Shown here one piece after another: positions 11,061-23,134 of a stretch of DNA of 60,000 nucleotides (positions within the stretch are counted from its first letter, which is position 1; every line of letters begins with the position of its first letter). The position numbers and the translations under genes are program-made. The stretch is taken from the NCBI RefSeq assembly GCF_910592395.1, contig NC_088324.1, forward strand, positions 5,670,953-5,730,952, given 5' to 3'. The notes beneath the pieces are model-generated. The model was not told the origin of the DNA. It saw only the letters and a list, made by a program, of their open reading frames with translations, and searched no databases. The stretch is from Lineus longissimus (lineage: Eukaryota > Nemertea > Pilidiophora > Heteronemertea > Lineidae).

Positions 11061-11371
11061 CCAGTTGCTTTTTTTTAACAAGAAACAAAATCCTGTTGAA
11101 AAAGTGTGTCATGATCATCAGGGGTTAGAGCTACAATTCGATGCAATAAAGCTTGTTTTTTTACTTTTAATTTCTCCATTTTTATAACGGCAAAGTACTG
11201 AATGTTACACTTGATCTCATTGGCTAAAGGTTTCCGATTAGGATTTTGAATCTCGGATTTCGAACCTAAAATTTAAAATTTCGAATTTTCGATGCGCCTT
11301 CTGGGCTTTCGTTACGAAAATCCAATCAGAATATAAGATGGTCAATTTTTAACACAATCTACGTATGTACC

Positions 11372-11458
11372 TCATCCCCGATCGCTGTTGAGGGAGGGTT
11401 TGAGAGTCCTAATCTGCATAGCTTCCTTCACGCCACGTTTAAACCACTCAGGGTGGCG
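11372..11458 (-). pseudogene. Fragment of a GIY-YIG-type reverse transcriptase C-terminus (arm 1)
   Basis: The minus strand translates as RHPEWFKRGVKEAMQIRTL, then KPSLNSDRG and a stop. This resembles the W-x-EA-x-x-IR...LNRDRG tail seen after the GIY-YIG region in Penelope-like and related retroelement ORFs. It is short and isolated; the class is an inference. The matching copy in arm 2 is at 25158-25244. Confidence 0.45.
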
Positions 11459-11589
11459 AGAAGGAAGTAGCCAAATATGTAACTCATTAGTCTTATTTAT
11501 TCAAAGTTCTCTAAATTTCCGTTGAAAAAATTGGCGAAATCCGATTCTTAAATATAGATTTTACGATTTAAAAAAACTATTCAACAAAT

Positions 11590-12073
11590 GGCCGGGTATA
11601 TTTGGCAAGTCGCTTGCCGAATAGGCATCATTTTTGCCCTGTTTGGAGAGCCGCTTACCGAACAGCAATGAAAATCAACCCTGTTTGGCAAGCACGTTTT
11701 GCCGAAGAGGTAAACAATTCTACCCTGTTTGGCGAGTTGGAGACCTAACAACACAATAGCCAATCGGAGAGCGTTACGTCTTATTTGAATTAATATGCGC
11801 ATAATCAACAATGGCCCATTTCTCGCTCGCGAATCATTTTCTTTTACTTAACTCATTTTCTTGTCAAAAATCGATGGAGAGGAATATACTCGAGTATATG
11901 ATTAACTGATAAGCGTAACAAATGCATCGGGTACAATGCTAAGGTCATTGCTGTACCTCCAGTAGTGTTGTTGACCGCTTTGCCGTTGAATGATAATGAG
12001 CTCTTCGACAACTATCAATAGTAATGAGTTCGGCTCTCCATTCAGGGCAAAAAAGTCGCTGTTTGGTAAATAC
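11590..12073. mobile_element. MITE-like element with TTGGCAAGC/GCTTGCC subterminal repeats, copy 1
   Basis: The ends are GGGTATATTTGGCAAGTC and, inverted, GGGTATTTACCAAACAGCG. Subterminal motifs of the type CTGTTTGGCGAGC/GGCTTGCCGAACAGG recur in both orientations. Related copies: arm 2 at 24325-25026 and a short one at 41338-41582. No coding capacity. Confidence 0.65.
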
Positions 12074-12874
12074 CCATTTCCTCAATAAAAAGATAACATT
12101 ATGAATTTAGAAGTGCTTAACATGCTTAGGGGAAAGGGTATATTTTATACGAGTTCTGAAACCCCTTTAATGCATGCGAGTACTCACTATCAAGCTCCAG
12201 CAGGGAGTAGGATTATGCACGATAACAAAATGCCCCATTTCGCATTTCTTTCTGGGCGTTCTGGGCTCGGTTGTTCAAATTGTGTCACTAATGCTGGCGT
12301 TAACTGAACTTGGGGGTTCAGTCTAAGCACAGGCACGTGGAAATAAGATTAATGATTAACAATTACTGCTATGTGCCATGATAACACACATGTATAGTAT
12401 TATCACTATAAAAAACAGTTTAAGTTTTGATAAAACAATTTAGCGAAGACTTTGTAATCTGGTTACAAATGTGCAGTACCTTCCATTCTTTTACAAGAGC
12501 TGAATGATGAATAATTGTATACGCCTTGATTACATATTTCAGTTAAAGTAATAACAAGTATAGATAAGATTCTTTAATCCAAACTTGAAGATAACAGCCT
12601 AAATTTAGTTTGGTTTCCTACTTTTTGAGAGAGGGAAAGCTTCTGGATTCAGACGTGAATTGGGAGTTGGCCTACCAAAGAGCAGCAAGATGTCGGGAAG
12701 CAGAACTCAGCATCTGTAGAACCTGTAACAGAGAAGGAGGATCCTGTGATACATGAAGTCGAAGAACCTGAAGTGAAACAATCCAGCCTGAGGATAACAA
12801 GGATGTGGAGGCCAAGAATACAGAACCAGAAAAAGAGGACCCTCATACTGGGATGATGAAGAGAGGCACCAACG

Positions 12875-14491
12875 TTGGAACTGGGAGAACATCATGAAGA
12901 AGGTGGGAAAGAAGATGGTGTAAAGCCGGAGGGCGATGTGAAGACGAAGATCGGGTTTCAGCAGCCAGAGAGGTTAACAGACCAACTCCGACCACTCCCG
13001 GATCTACCTCAAAGTGATATGTTCGACAGAAAGCCGATTTTGCCTTCAACAAAGTATGAGCCGAGCTATCAGACACCGCATGAGGACCGTCATCTCAGGA
13101 CTCAGAATTACGCACAGCGGTCATCCATCTTCAATGATGAAGCAGCAGCTGAGACTCCAGGTCAACGAAGTAGGGCCCCATCCAGGCAGTTTACCAACTT
13201 ACCTGATGAGACTGATGATAAAGCTTTACGACAGTTTTTCCAAGGAACAGTTAAACCTAAGCTGAAGCACTTTCAAGGAGAAAGGGACAATTATTTTGAT
13301 TGGCGTGAGCAGTTTGATGTATTTATCGACCAAGCTCAGGTACCAGTCCGGCATCAGATGGTAATGTTGATGTCGGCTCTCCAAGGAAAACCCCTTAATT
13401 TGATTGAGAAGTATGGCTACACCCAAGTTCAGTACCAGGCGGCCTTATATAAGTTAGGAGATTGATATGGTGGTAAACGACGACTCATCCAACGTCACAC
13501 GAGAAAGCTGATCTCACCAACCCGAGTTCATAAAAACGCTTTGAAAGGCCTTGAACGATTTGCTGACAACATTGAAGATGCCGTTATGGCGCTGAATGAA
13601 CAAAGTGGAGAGTCTGCATTGATAGGAGATTCAGCCATCCTTTCCATTGTCATCCAGAAGACCCCATAGAAACTCTTTCTCAGGTACCAAGATAGCAAGC
13701 CGGATCATGAAAATCGCACCTCATTTAGCCGTGGGTTGTCCGAATACGTGAATAGGGGATTGGAGTTACGTGGGATTAGGGAATCCACCAATGGTGACAG
13801 TGACAAGAAGGGAAATTCCAACCAAAATGCGGGAAGCAAAAAGAAGTTCCATTCCATAGAAGCCCGGGAAAAATTAGTGGAATTGGTGATAGGGTCGGAT
13901 CATCCTGAGTTGTCTTTGTCTTTAGAAGAAAGAATAGGAAACCCGGGAGAGCCGATTGCCAGAAGAACCCCATTTGGCTGGTGTTGTACCGGAATAATAG
14001 AACCAGGAAGTCCGAGAAATAAGCTTCAGTCTTGTTTTTGGGCCGTAGTAGGAGAGGTGTCATTGAATGAGAATTATAAATTGTTATGGAATATGGACAT
14101 TATCGAACCTGAGCGCAGTGATACATTGCCTCAAGAAGAAAATTGTGCCTTGAAGCACACAGTGGCATCCATAGCGAAAGTGGGTGATAGATATCAAGTC
14201 GCCATTCCGTGGAAGGAAGGATGTCCAGACCTACCGGACGATCGAAAGATGGCCGAGAAGCGACTTCGTAGCCTTGAGGCACAGCTTAAGAGGAACCAAG
14301 AGGTTGCTGAGAAGTACAAAGCAGCATTTCAGGCGACAACCGATAAGGCTTACCTTAAGAGGGTCGACCCCGACGTTGCAGAAGAACTAGGCTTGCCTCA
14401 CTCTGCAGTAGTGAAAGAAGATAGGGAAATTTCAAAAGTCCGGATAGTCTACGATGCTGCCGCCACATATGAAGGAACAAGTCTTAACTAG
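12875..14491 (+). pseudogene. BEL/Pao gag-protease-RT N-terminal remnant
   Basis: A single frame interrupted by TGA at 13463-13465 and TAG at 13667-13669. The gag part contains KPKLKHFQGERDNYFDW and the ALQGKPLNLIE region typical of the Pao capsid-like (DUF1759) domain. Near residue 290 it passes abruptly to the protease C-terminal flank (LVELVIGSDHPELS, GNPGEPIARRTPFGW); the usual protease catalytic Asp region is absent, consistent with an internal deletion. Then comes the RT N-terminus, with KVRIVYDAAATYEGTSLN at the end. An upstream frame at about 12800-12920 looks like further gag, shifted. Confidence 0.8.
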
Positions 14492-15562
14492 AATTCCGAA
14501 ATTTGCTGGTAGCAAATTTGATAGTCCCCAGGTAGTCGTCATGTCAACCGAGTAGAAACCGAGTAACAAACTCGACTGTAGTCAAACTACGAAGAAGAAC
14601 GTGTGCAAATACTCGAGTCGAACGCGTTCGAATTAACAGCCTGAGTGTAGTATTTACTTGCGGTTACAGACAGGTCGTCATCATTGTATTTACGCATACG
14701 CGAGTAACCGGATGTAAACAAATCCACGTGTTTTACGAATGAAGCATTGGAGTAATAAAGTCCTTTTACTCTAAGGTTGAAATAAAATAATTCAGGCATA
14801 AATGCCCATAATGGGGGAGTTGTTTTTATTTTTATTTTCTACTAATTAATAGGGGAAGGAAAATCCAAATTATTTTAATAAGTGTGGTTCAACTAAATAA
14901 CTGTAGATTGCATGATGACAAGCCAGGAGAAATCCAGTTATTTCATGGAATACCGGCATTCTGTAAATAAAAGCACGTGGAAAGATATAAATATCTTCAA
15001 TCAAATGCACGTGACTTAATTTGTTTACATACGGTTACTCGCGCATGCGTAAATACAATGATGACGACCTGTCTGTAACCGCATGTTTAGTATTTGACCT
15101 TGACCCGATACTCTCGTCAAAATCGCAGCACAAAACGCATCTAAAGCATCGAAATATTCAGAGTTTTGAAAAATCGTTTTGCGATAGTCCATGAATCGAA
15201 TTGGGTTTCTTTATAATACCTCCATCGTCCCATCGCTCGACCAACTCCTGAGAATAATGACGTCATTATGTCGGGGCGGAGCTTATGCTAATGTGTCAGC
15301 GTCGGCATGTTGGGAGAAGACGGTATCATATCTCAGCAAAATATGCTTCAAAAGTATCGAAATACTCAGGATTTTTAAAATACTTTTGCGATAGTCCATA
15401 GATGGAATTGGGTTTGGTGGTGTAAGGGTGATTGATTTCTGGTTTATTTAGCCGTTTTGCTGGACTACCGCAATGAATGTGTAAAAATCGTGGAAGAAAA
15501 TAACAGTTTCGAGAATTCCAATGATATCAATGTAGTCCCCAGACGGGATCTGGGGCTATAAT
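14489..15562. mobile_element. 1.07-kb insertion splitting the Pao reverse transcriptase
   Basis: RT coding stops after GTSLN at 14488 and resumes with QMLPGPNLQ at 15563 in the expected family order, so the interval is inserted. Flanking TTAA/ATAA suggests a TAA target duplication, not certain. Inside lies an inverted repeat of about 75-80 bp: 14652-14733 and 15007-15087, sharing GGTTACAGACAGGTCGTCAT. There is also a direct repeat at 15150-15212 and 15350-15415 (TTTTGCGATAGTCCAT) and two copies of TAGTCCCCAG (14522-14531 and 15533-15542). No ORF with known domains. Probably a nested non-autonomous DNA element. Confidence 0.6.
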
Positions 15563-16114
15563 GAACAAATGTTACCGGGACCGAATCTGCAGAAGGATAT
15601 CTCCGAGATACTCGTCCGATTTCAAGAGAAGCCTGTAGCTATAGCTGGTGATATACGAGAAATGTTTAACCAGGTTTTGTAAGACCTTAAATCGAAGAGG
15701 TACCATAAGATGTTACGGAGAGGTTTGGACACAACCAAACCTATACAGACTTATGAATCTCAGTGTCTGGTTTTCGGATATAGAGCGTCTCCCTTTCTAG
15801 CTCAGTATGTTCTACAGCAACAAGCGAGAGAGTCGCAATACAGATATCCTGTCGCAGCTGATACTATTCTAACATGTACCTACATGGACGATATTTTAGA
15901 TAGTATCGAGACCATCCCTGAAGCCAAAGAGCTGAGAGAAGAAATCCAGGACGTTGGTAAATCAGCTGGGTTTGTAGCTCGGAAATGGTGCAGCAACAAG
16001 ATTGAAGTATTGGCAGACATCCAAGTTGAAGAGAGCCATCGGGGTAACCATCGGTTTTCATTCAAGAATCAAAAAGAAGAAAGATCACGAGAAAGCGGCA
16101 ATGAATACATATGA
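15563..16114 (+). pseudogene. BEL/Pao reverse transcriptase core remnant
   Basis: It continues the RT with LVRFQEKPVAIAGDIREMFN, an in-frame TAA at 15680-15682, then YESQCLVFGYRASPF and the catalytic YMDD box (15881-15892). This is the palm domain; Pao elements commonly carry YMDD or YVDD. The frame runs out at 16114, so thumb, RNase H and integrase are lost. Confidence 0.85.
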
Positions 16115-16141
16115 ACGTGTATAATCATATCCAATTCAAAG

Positions 16142-16147
16142 TTTATT
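16142..16147 (-). promoter_or_regulatory. Candidate MATE polyadenylation signal
   Basis: TTTATT on the plus strand reads AATAAA on the minus strand, about 560 nt past the MATE stop codon. It is the first perfect hexamer I noticed downstream; no transcript evidence. Confidence 0.3.
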
Positions 16148-16496
16148 GTACAGCTTTGAGAATTCATTTACATCGGCTTTACATAAGATATCTCGGGCGT
16201 ACAATAAACATCAACATCAACAGAATAAATATATCATACGACATGATTATGATTATGTATATAATTGGTAATTTAGCACGGAATACTAAGTATCTAGCAT
16301 TAAAGCATTTCCTTTGAAAATCCTAATAGATATTGTCGCACGATCATGATCAGTGCTTTCGATTGAATCCGCAATAAAATAATTGACGCTGAAAAAGGTT
16401 TTTGGCTCCAGGGCATATTCAGTATGGTCAATACCAGCTGGTATCTACAAATACCGGAAAAACTAACCAGCTAAATGGTACGCCCTGTACCAGCTG

Positions 16497-16700
16497 ACAC
16501 ATGGGAGGAGACGCCCAGGCCGCCGCCAGCGAAGGTCCTACCTGGCTTACACCCGGTCACTGCCGGGAGATGGAGAAAGTCTGCTGACACCTAGCCAAAT
16601 ATAGGACCTCGCCCAGGATAGGGTTAGTAGGCTGAAGCTTGTGATCGCCTAATCGCAGTCGACTAATAATGATAATGATGATGATGTTGATGATGATGAC
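16497..16700 (+). pseudogene. LINE ORF2 C-terminal tail followed by a GAT microsatellite
   Basis: The plus strand reads RRQRRSYLAYTRSLPGDGES, then LLTPSQI, a TAG, DLAQDRVSRLKLVIA and a stop, with a GAT/GATGAT run at the end. The SYL-x-Y...LAQDR..W/R-KLV pattern is the C-terminus of a widespread non-LTR retrotransposon group. It abuts the MATE 3' end, which suggests the run is the LINE 3' tail. Confidence 0.55.
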
Positions 16701-16703
16701 CAT

Positions 16704-17101
16704 CTAAGGAGTAACCGTTGTATTCATAAAAGTCGTTGAAGATATGGCAGCAGAAATTGTTGACGTCACATGACTAGCGGTGGTCGTATTTATGACACTA
16801 GTGTAATTACAATATGGCAGGGTCGTGTTCAAAAGTGGAGAGTTTGTTGTATTTTGTGGAATACAGAGTTCACTCCAGTGGTCTTGGATGGGTATGAAGA
16901 ACCGCACGCACAGTCCAGCGGCAAATGTCAAGATCATCCCCAGTACGAATATCATTCGTTGAAAGATGACTTGTTTGCCAGTTGGCTTCTCTGAGTAGCG
17001 GCTTTGATCCAACAGGTTCACTTCACTGCTTGAGACGTAGGGACTGTGAATAACTGAATGAGTTCGTTTTCGTCTTCTCGGTTTATCTTCGTTGGCGAAG
17101 G
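16704..17101 (-). CDS. MATE exon 18 (residues 557-688, TM13 and extracellular tail)
   Basis: A basic stretch (KPRRRKRTH) leads to TM13 (IFVLGMILTFAAGLCVRFF) and a Thr/Ser-rich tail with five N-x-T sequons (NTT, NTT, NYT, NTT, NTT), ending TTVTP and TAG at 16706-16704. The sequons suggest the C-terminus faces outward. Confidence 0.88.
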
Positions 17102-18097
17102 CTGGAAAAGAACCAACGGTGTTAAGATTCGGTTAACCGTTACATTTACTAGATAAAGGAGTTATGGTATTATTCCTTCAATGGGTGGGTATGCATAAAA
17201 AAGAAATGAATACTATCAGGAGAAGCAAAAAAATAAAGAAATTTACCAGTAGTAAGTAGTAAAAGTATAAGTAAAAGGTAATTTTATGCGCAATTGAATG
17301 ATGGGAACAACTCCATACACACGAATAAGACGTATCGGTATGTATATTAAGTGCTGCATTATCCCATGAATCTTATGCTAAACGCTTAATTTCATCAGGA
17401 ACAGTTGGGAAAGTTTCTCCAATCTAATACTGATGTAACAATATCTCTAAATCTCTCCTCCAAACATCCCCTCATGATCAGTGTTCTCGATTGATTCGAG
17501 TTAGTGCACACGCTTTTTTCCTAATACATAATCAATATGCGTTTATAATTTTGAAATGCATTACCAATCCTCTCCTCTTCGGCCTCCTTGACTTCATCCC
17601 GTCCTCGGAATACATCGTCATTACCGTCAAGCAAGGCCTGCTTCTCATCTTCCGTCATGTCAGCCGTTCCAGCACGCACTTGAGCCTGGACAGGAAATAA
17701 AATAATGGAATAACAGTAACGGCGACAGCAGCCGCGACAGCCATGGCAGCAGTGCCAATATTTGTTTCTCATTTTTTATGGCTCCGCGACTGCACATCTC
17801 GGATATATGTTTCACTCAATCGACAAGACAATCGCTGTGAAGTGACTTGTTTTAGTTTACAGGCAAGCGTAAATGTAGTTGTCAGAATTAGAATTATGAA
17901 TTTGACACCCCCCCCCCGCCCCCTTTTAGACTCAGATGTGAGTGCAAGCGAAATATTTACCGGAAGATGCAACACAGCAGTTTTCGCCATTTCGGTTAAC
18001 AGTTAAAGGCAAATACTACTATACTCATCACGCGTCATAACAAGACTAGTGCTTATAGTAAAAACAATTATGAAGCATAATGATGATGATCAGGACG

Positions 18098-18140
<43 letters not shown>

Positions 18141-21100
18141 TAATGGTATATGATAAAGATGCTGATAATGATAACCCACAATTTGTCTCTTTTATCTGCT
18201 TTATCTATTGGACATTGTTCAAAGCGCTTTTGGAATTATTACTATACCGGTCTCATCAGCATTATCAATATCATCATCGCCGTACACGTTTAATGTCAAT
18301 AAAACGCTTAAAAGTAGTCCCTTAGCTGTTAAATCATCAGTGGCTCGTGGCGAAACTCTGTAAAACTGTCTTTGATCAAAAAATCAATAATTGAAGAATC
18401 GTTTGAAGTATATACAATCCTTTATGCTGCAGAACGTGGAAGTATCCGAGCTGCTGCAATGTTTTAAGTTGACGTGGTTGATCATAGTGGTGAATGCTGA
18501 ATATGACGAATGTTACCTTTTGGACCTCTCCCTGCCAATCTGTCTTGTAAACGACGATGAAGAAGACGGTGGACTCGATAACTAGTCCAACAGTGAGCCC
18601 AACGTAAAGACCTGCAAGGGAAAATTGAGTATTTGGTTTCAAATTGATCTTGTGGCAAGCTAATTAAAAAGGGGTTATCTTTAGACGTAAAATGCCTTAT
18701 GTGTGTATCGTGTGCCACTAAACACTAAGACGTCATTGGTGTCATTTGCCAATAGCGACACATTTCATGCCCGGAAGCCTGGGTTATGAACGGATCAGGC
18801 GGAAGCAACAGTTTTTGCAGAAGAGATGCTCTTAAAATCGTGTGGCGACAAATCGTAGACTCCTCGAAATGAAAGTTTCTGAGCTTTAAAAAAGACCCTC
18901 TTTTTTCGAGCAACAGAATTTTTATTTCACAAAAAAACTCTACAGGGCGCATATTCATGTTGGTTAAATCTTTCGAAGGTGCTTCAAAGAAAAAAAACAA
19001 CATGTATTTCTATTAAGAGTGAGCTGTACTGGAAACGTACCGAGTACCTCTAACGATGTGAGGAACATAAGAGATATTCCAACAGGAAGGCCGATGATGT
19101 AATAACACGCCAGGATAATGCCTGCACCAATCCCCTGGCGGCCGCAACCTCTTAGGATACCAGCACAGACTCCCTGAAGGACAAATGATGATAAGCTATG
19201 ACGGTAAGACCCCGTGAGGTTAAAAAGCCAAAAACCAGCACGACTTTTTTTCATTTTTACCAAAAATTGACAGTACGATTTGCACATTTGCGTTGGCTGA
19301 AAATCTTTCACAGGCACCAAGCAACAAACTTAAAACATAACATTGAAGCCACACTGCTTAACTTGATCAACGTGCAATTTCAAATATGTTCGTTTACAAC
19401 ACGTACTTATACGGATCACCAAAACAGAATTGTCAAATCATCAAGATATATATATGGTATCCCTGAACAAGTTATCATGGCTCATCATTATTGTTGGTAA
19501 TCGCTCTGTTATCTGAAGGGAAGACTTTCCAGACCTCTGTTTTGAAACTACTTTCATACTGACTTACGGCAATACTGTCAAAGAACTCAAAGAGTGCAAC
19601 CATCAGAATGACGTTTGTTGCATATCTGATAACTTCACTGAAAAGGAAAAAGGTGCAGTAATATCAGCGACTTAAAAGTGAATTAATATCAATTATTTCA
19701 ATTACAAGTTGTCTCAGAATTTCTAGCTGGTCACTGCCTTACGAAGACCTCTGAAGAACGTGGTACGAAGTCTGTAATTGTACTTCATTGAAGATGAAGG
19801 TGATATGCATAAAAACTAGTAAATACTATTTTCCGGTAGAGATGACGTTTTACGAGGGTCGTGTAAATGAATTCAGCCAAGGCTTGATAACACCAGACTT
19901 TCTAGGGCCCTAAGGGTTGCGAAACCAGCCTATTTCCAAGTTTAAAAAAATTTCAAATAGCAAAATATAACTGTCATATTGCTAGCTGCAACGGCCCCTA
20001 ACCACTTTACAGTTGTGGAAATACGCCACGTCCGCACTACGTTATAATATTCTTTCCAGCCAGGGGTCACTGCCAGGTGATAGTTCTATAAGATAAGTTC
20101 CTCAGATGTCATGTGACTGTCAATTAACATAATGAAAACCATGAGCTAAATGCTTATAACACTGAACTACGACAAAAAAAACCTGAAACCCTGCTTCATT
20201 GCATCTATCCAGGAATTAGGAATGATAGGTCGCCTCCCAAAACGTTCGTATGATCAACGTCTCAGCGGAGACCGTAAGCTCATAAGTAAATGCTCCTATT
20301 TATCCAGTGATTCATGTTAAAAGCTGTTATGACACACTTAGTAGTATCCTCAACCAAAGTCCTGAGGACAAACGCAAAGGACTGATTGTGGTTGTGGGAT
20401 GTCACCGTTGTTGCAGCACTCAGTTGATTATTATTGTTATTATACATATTACTATAACGTCACTTTACCAATAAGCTATTATATTCAGATTGTAACTTTC
20501 CCATTCATGTTATTGTTTTAGAATCAGGCTCAATTGTAAAGCCCTTTTCTCGTCACTAAAAGACTCCAAAATAGTTTTACCCCTAGAGCATTTTCATTTA
20601 TACATTGACATGATACTTACATATCAGATGAGAATACATATGGGATGACGCTACTTGCTGCTGCTATAAATGATGCCATGAAAAGACTGGAACACACTTA
20701 AAGTAGAAAGATACAGACATGACAGACCCAATCCTCAAGTATATTTTGTGATTACTGTGAACACGGGGTTGTGTTACATTTATCGCTAAATATACTATGT
20801 AGACTCAACATACAACACCAGGTTTAAAGCTTCCTCTTAATTGCACCACTATAGTGTAACGGATCGGAACGTATAATGTCAAATGTGACCCGCTCTACCA
20901 AAACTAGGCGCTTGTCGCATCTGAACTTGACAGGTTGATACGGACTTGTTGTGCATTTCCCTATTGTAGACCTTTTGTGAAATGTAACCAAATCAGTTTG
21001 TAATAGATTTCACAAAAGGTCTACAATAGGGGAATGAACAACAAGTCCGTATCAACCTGTCAAGTTCAGATGCGACAAGCGCCTAGTTTTGGTAGAGCGA

Positions 21101-23084
21101 GTCACAAATTTGCAGTTTCCCGATTGTAATGAGGACATGCCAGGACACGCAAGATGAAATGTTAGGCGTTCAAACTGATAGTGCATTCAAGGCTTTAGTG
21201 TTCGAATGAAAAAGTTACGTGTACAAAATCGAAGTATACATTCGAACTGTTTCGAATTAACGCTATTAACGATAATGTTTGAAAACACGACAGTAGCCTC
21301 TTTGGTGTCCTGGTGCGGCATATCCTAACTACCATGCCGAAACTGCAAGATGAGTGTATAGTCCATAGGTCTACATGAGCCAGTTAGTCTTCTATTTGGG
21401 GCTTGTATATCGCTGAGAGGTGCTTAGCCTCGAATCGAGAGGGGCATCCGTCGGCGAGATTGCTGCTGATTACCTATGGTTCTACCTCTCTCTGGGTGAG
21501 AGGTGACTGCATGCCGCGGCGAAAATGACATTTATTCCTCCATACCTTCGCCACGGCAGTCTGCTTCAAACTTGTCGGACATACACGCCTGGCGATAATG
21601 GAGATGCTTTTAAATTTCACAAATAATTACGAATTAGGAATTACTGCTATTCATCCAAGAAAGTGACGATACGATCAATGTTTTTTTCAGCTGATCTGAA
21701 TCTGCTTAGAATGTGGTTTTGAAAAGCAAAAAGCTTTTATCAATACGCTGAACGGTCACGGCAGTGAAATCGAGACGACGAATGGGCCAAGTGGTTTTTT
21801 GATCGCAAGACTGGTCGGACGCGTACTATCCCCTAGCTTTATGTATGTATTACAAGATACAATCCTGTGGCAAAATGGAACATGCGTTAATGTGGAAGCA
21901 ATGGTTTTGCATTTCGTAATATTTGCGAAACTTCACTTTTAACATCAGCAACCTTTAATCAAATTTAATTCATAAGATCTATTGAGCATCATATCAAGAC
22001 ATAAGATAAGCAACCGAATAATGAACATAAACATAATGAAATGGCCAGGGCCATTGTGCTCACCTCATGTGGAGGAAAGATGGATAAAGAGCATGGTATT
22101 GTGTCATGTAGTGTTAGGTTTGATGTAGGTCCAAGCAATTACAATTTCCCCAAAATGGCCAATTTACAGTACATTCGACCTCTGTGACCTTGAAAAGTAG
22201 GTCAAATCAAAGAAGACCCGGGTGACACATTGAATGGTTGTTAGAATTAGATGTACCTATGATATAAAATTGGTGCCAATCGGGCAAGTCATTACTAGGA
22301 ATAATGGCATTTTGAAGAATTTAGGATTTGGCCCCCTCCCTGGAGGCCAAACGGCAAATCAGATCGCACCAAACTTCGGTACCTAAGATCACCTGACCAA
22401 GGGGTACATGTGTACTTAATTTGTGATCAATAGTCATTGCAGTTAAGAAACGTGCCATAGTTACGGCCTGACGGCGAATTTACGCCATTTGGCCTCTGTG
22501 ACCTTGACAAGAAGGTCAAATTAAAAACCTGTGTGACATATACTGTATGGTGGTTAGATGTACCCATGATATCAAATTGGTGGCAATCGGGCAAGAAGTT
22601 AAGGAATAATCACATTTTTAAGGTTTTTGGATTTTGCCCCCTGGTGGTCAAGTGGTGAATCATATTGGACCAAACTTCGGTCCCTGAGATCACCTGACTA
22701 AGGGGTAAATGTGTACCAAATTTGGTATCAATAGTCATTGCAGTTTAGAAACGTGCCATCGTTACATCCTGACGGCCAATTTACACCACTTGACCTCTGT
22801 GACCTTGAAAAGGAGGTCAAATCAAAAACCCGGAGGATATATGATGCACCTTTGCTAGAAGTACCTACCATATTTTTTTCAAAATTTCCCGACTACTATT
22901 AAGGGAGATATTGCATATTTTCACTTTTAACGTTTGGCCCCCTGGTGGCCAAACCATGAAACGAATTGGACCGAAACTTGGTCTCCAAGGTGTCATTACA
23001 TAAGGGTACATGTGTACCAAGTTTCAACTCAATAGCTCTAACAGTTACGAAACGTGCCCTGCTAACGGACGACGGACGACGACG

Positions 23085-23134
<50 letters not shown>

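Larger units (their letters stand above)
10925..12625 (+). repeat. Inverted-repeat arm 1 (partner of 23545-25890)
   Basis: About 1.7 kb matching the reverse complement of 23545-25890. Examples: the ATGAATTTAGAAGTGCTTAA stretch at 12101, the conserved GCTTCCTTCACGCCACG near 11420 and the TTTAATCCAAACTTGAAGAT stretch near 12570. The two arms are about 11 kb apart. Arm 2 is longer because it carries two foldback insertions that are absent here. Confidence 0.85.
12625..16114 (+). mobile_element. Degraded BEL/Pao-type LTR retrotransposon
   Basis: Colinear gag, end of protease and partial reverse transcriptase on the plus strand. Reading frames contain stops, there is an internal deletion between gag and protease, and a 1.07-kb insertion splits the RT. 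RNase H, integrase and LTRs were not found. It lies downstream of the 3' end of the MATE gene and is oriented opposite to it. Confidence 0.85.

Noticed and set aside
18080-18325. 81-codon ORF with poly-Thr
   Set aside because: Produced by the GAC repeat at 18098-18139 in a MATE intron.
20621-20686. MATE exon 13 starting after TTCCAG at 20687
   Set aside because: This acceptor shifts the frame and gives a stop within the exon; the upstream TACTTTAAG acceptor restores phase.
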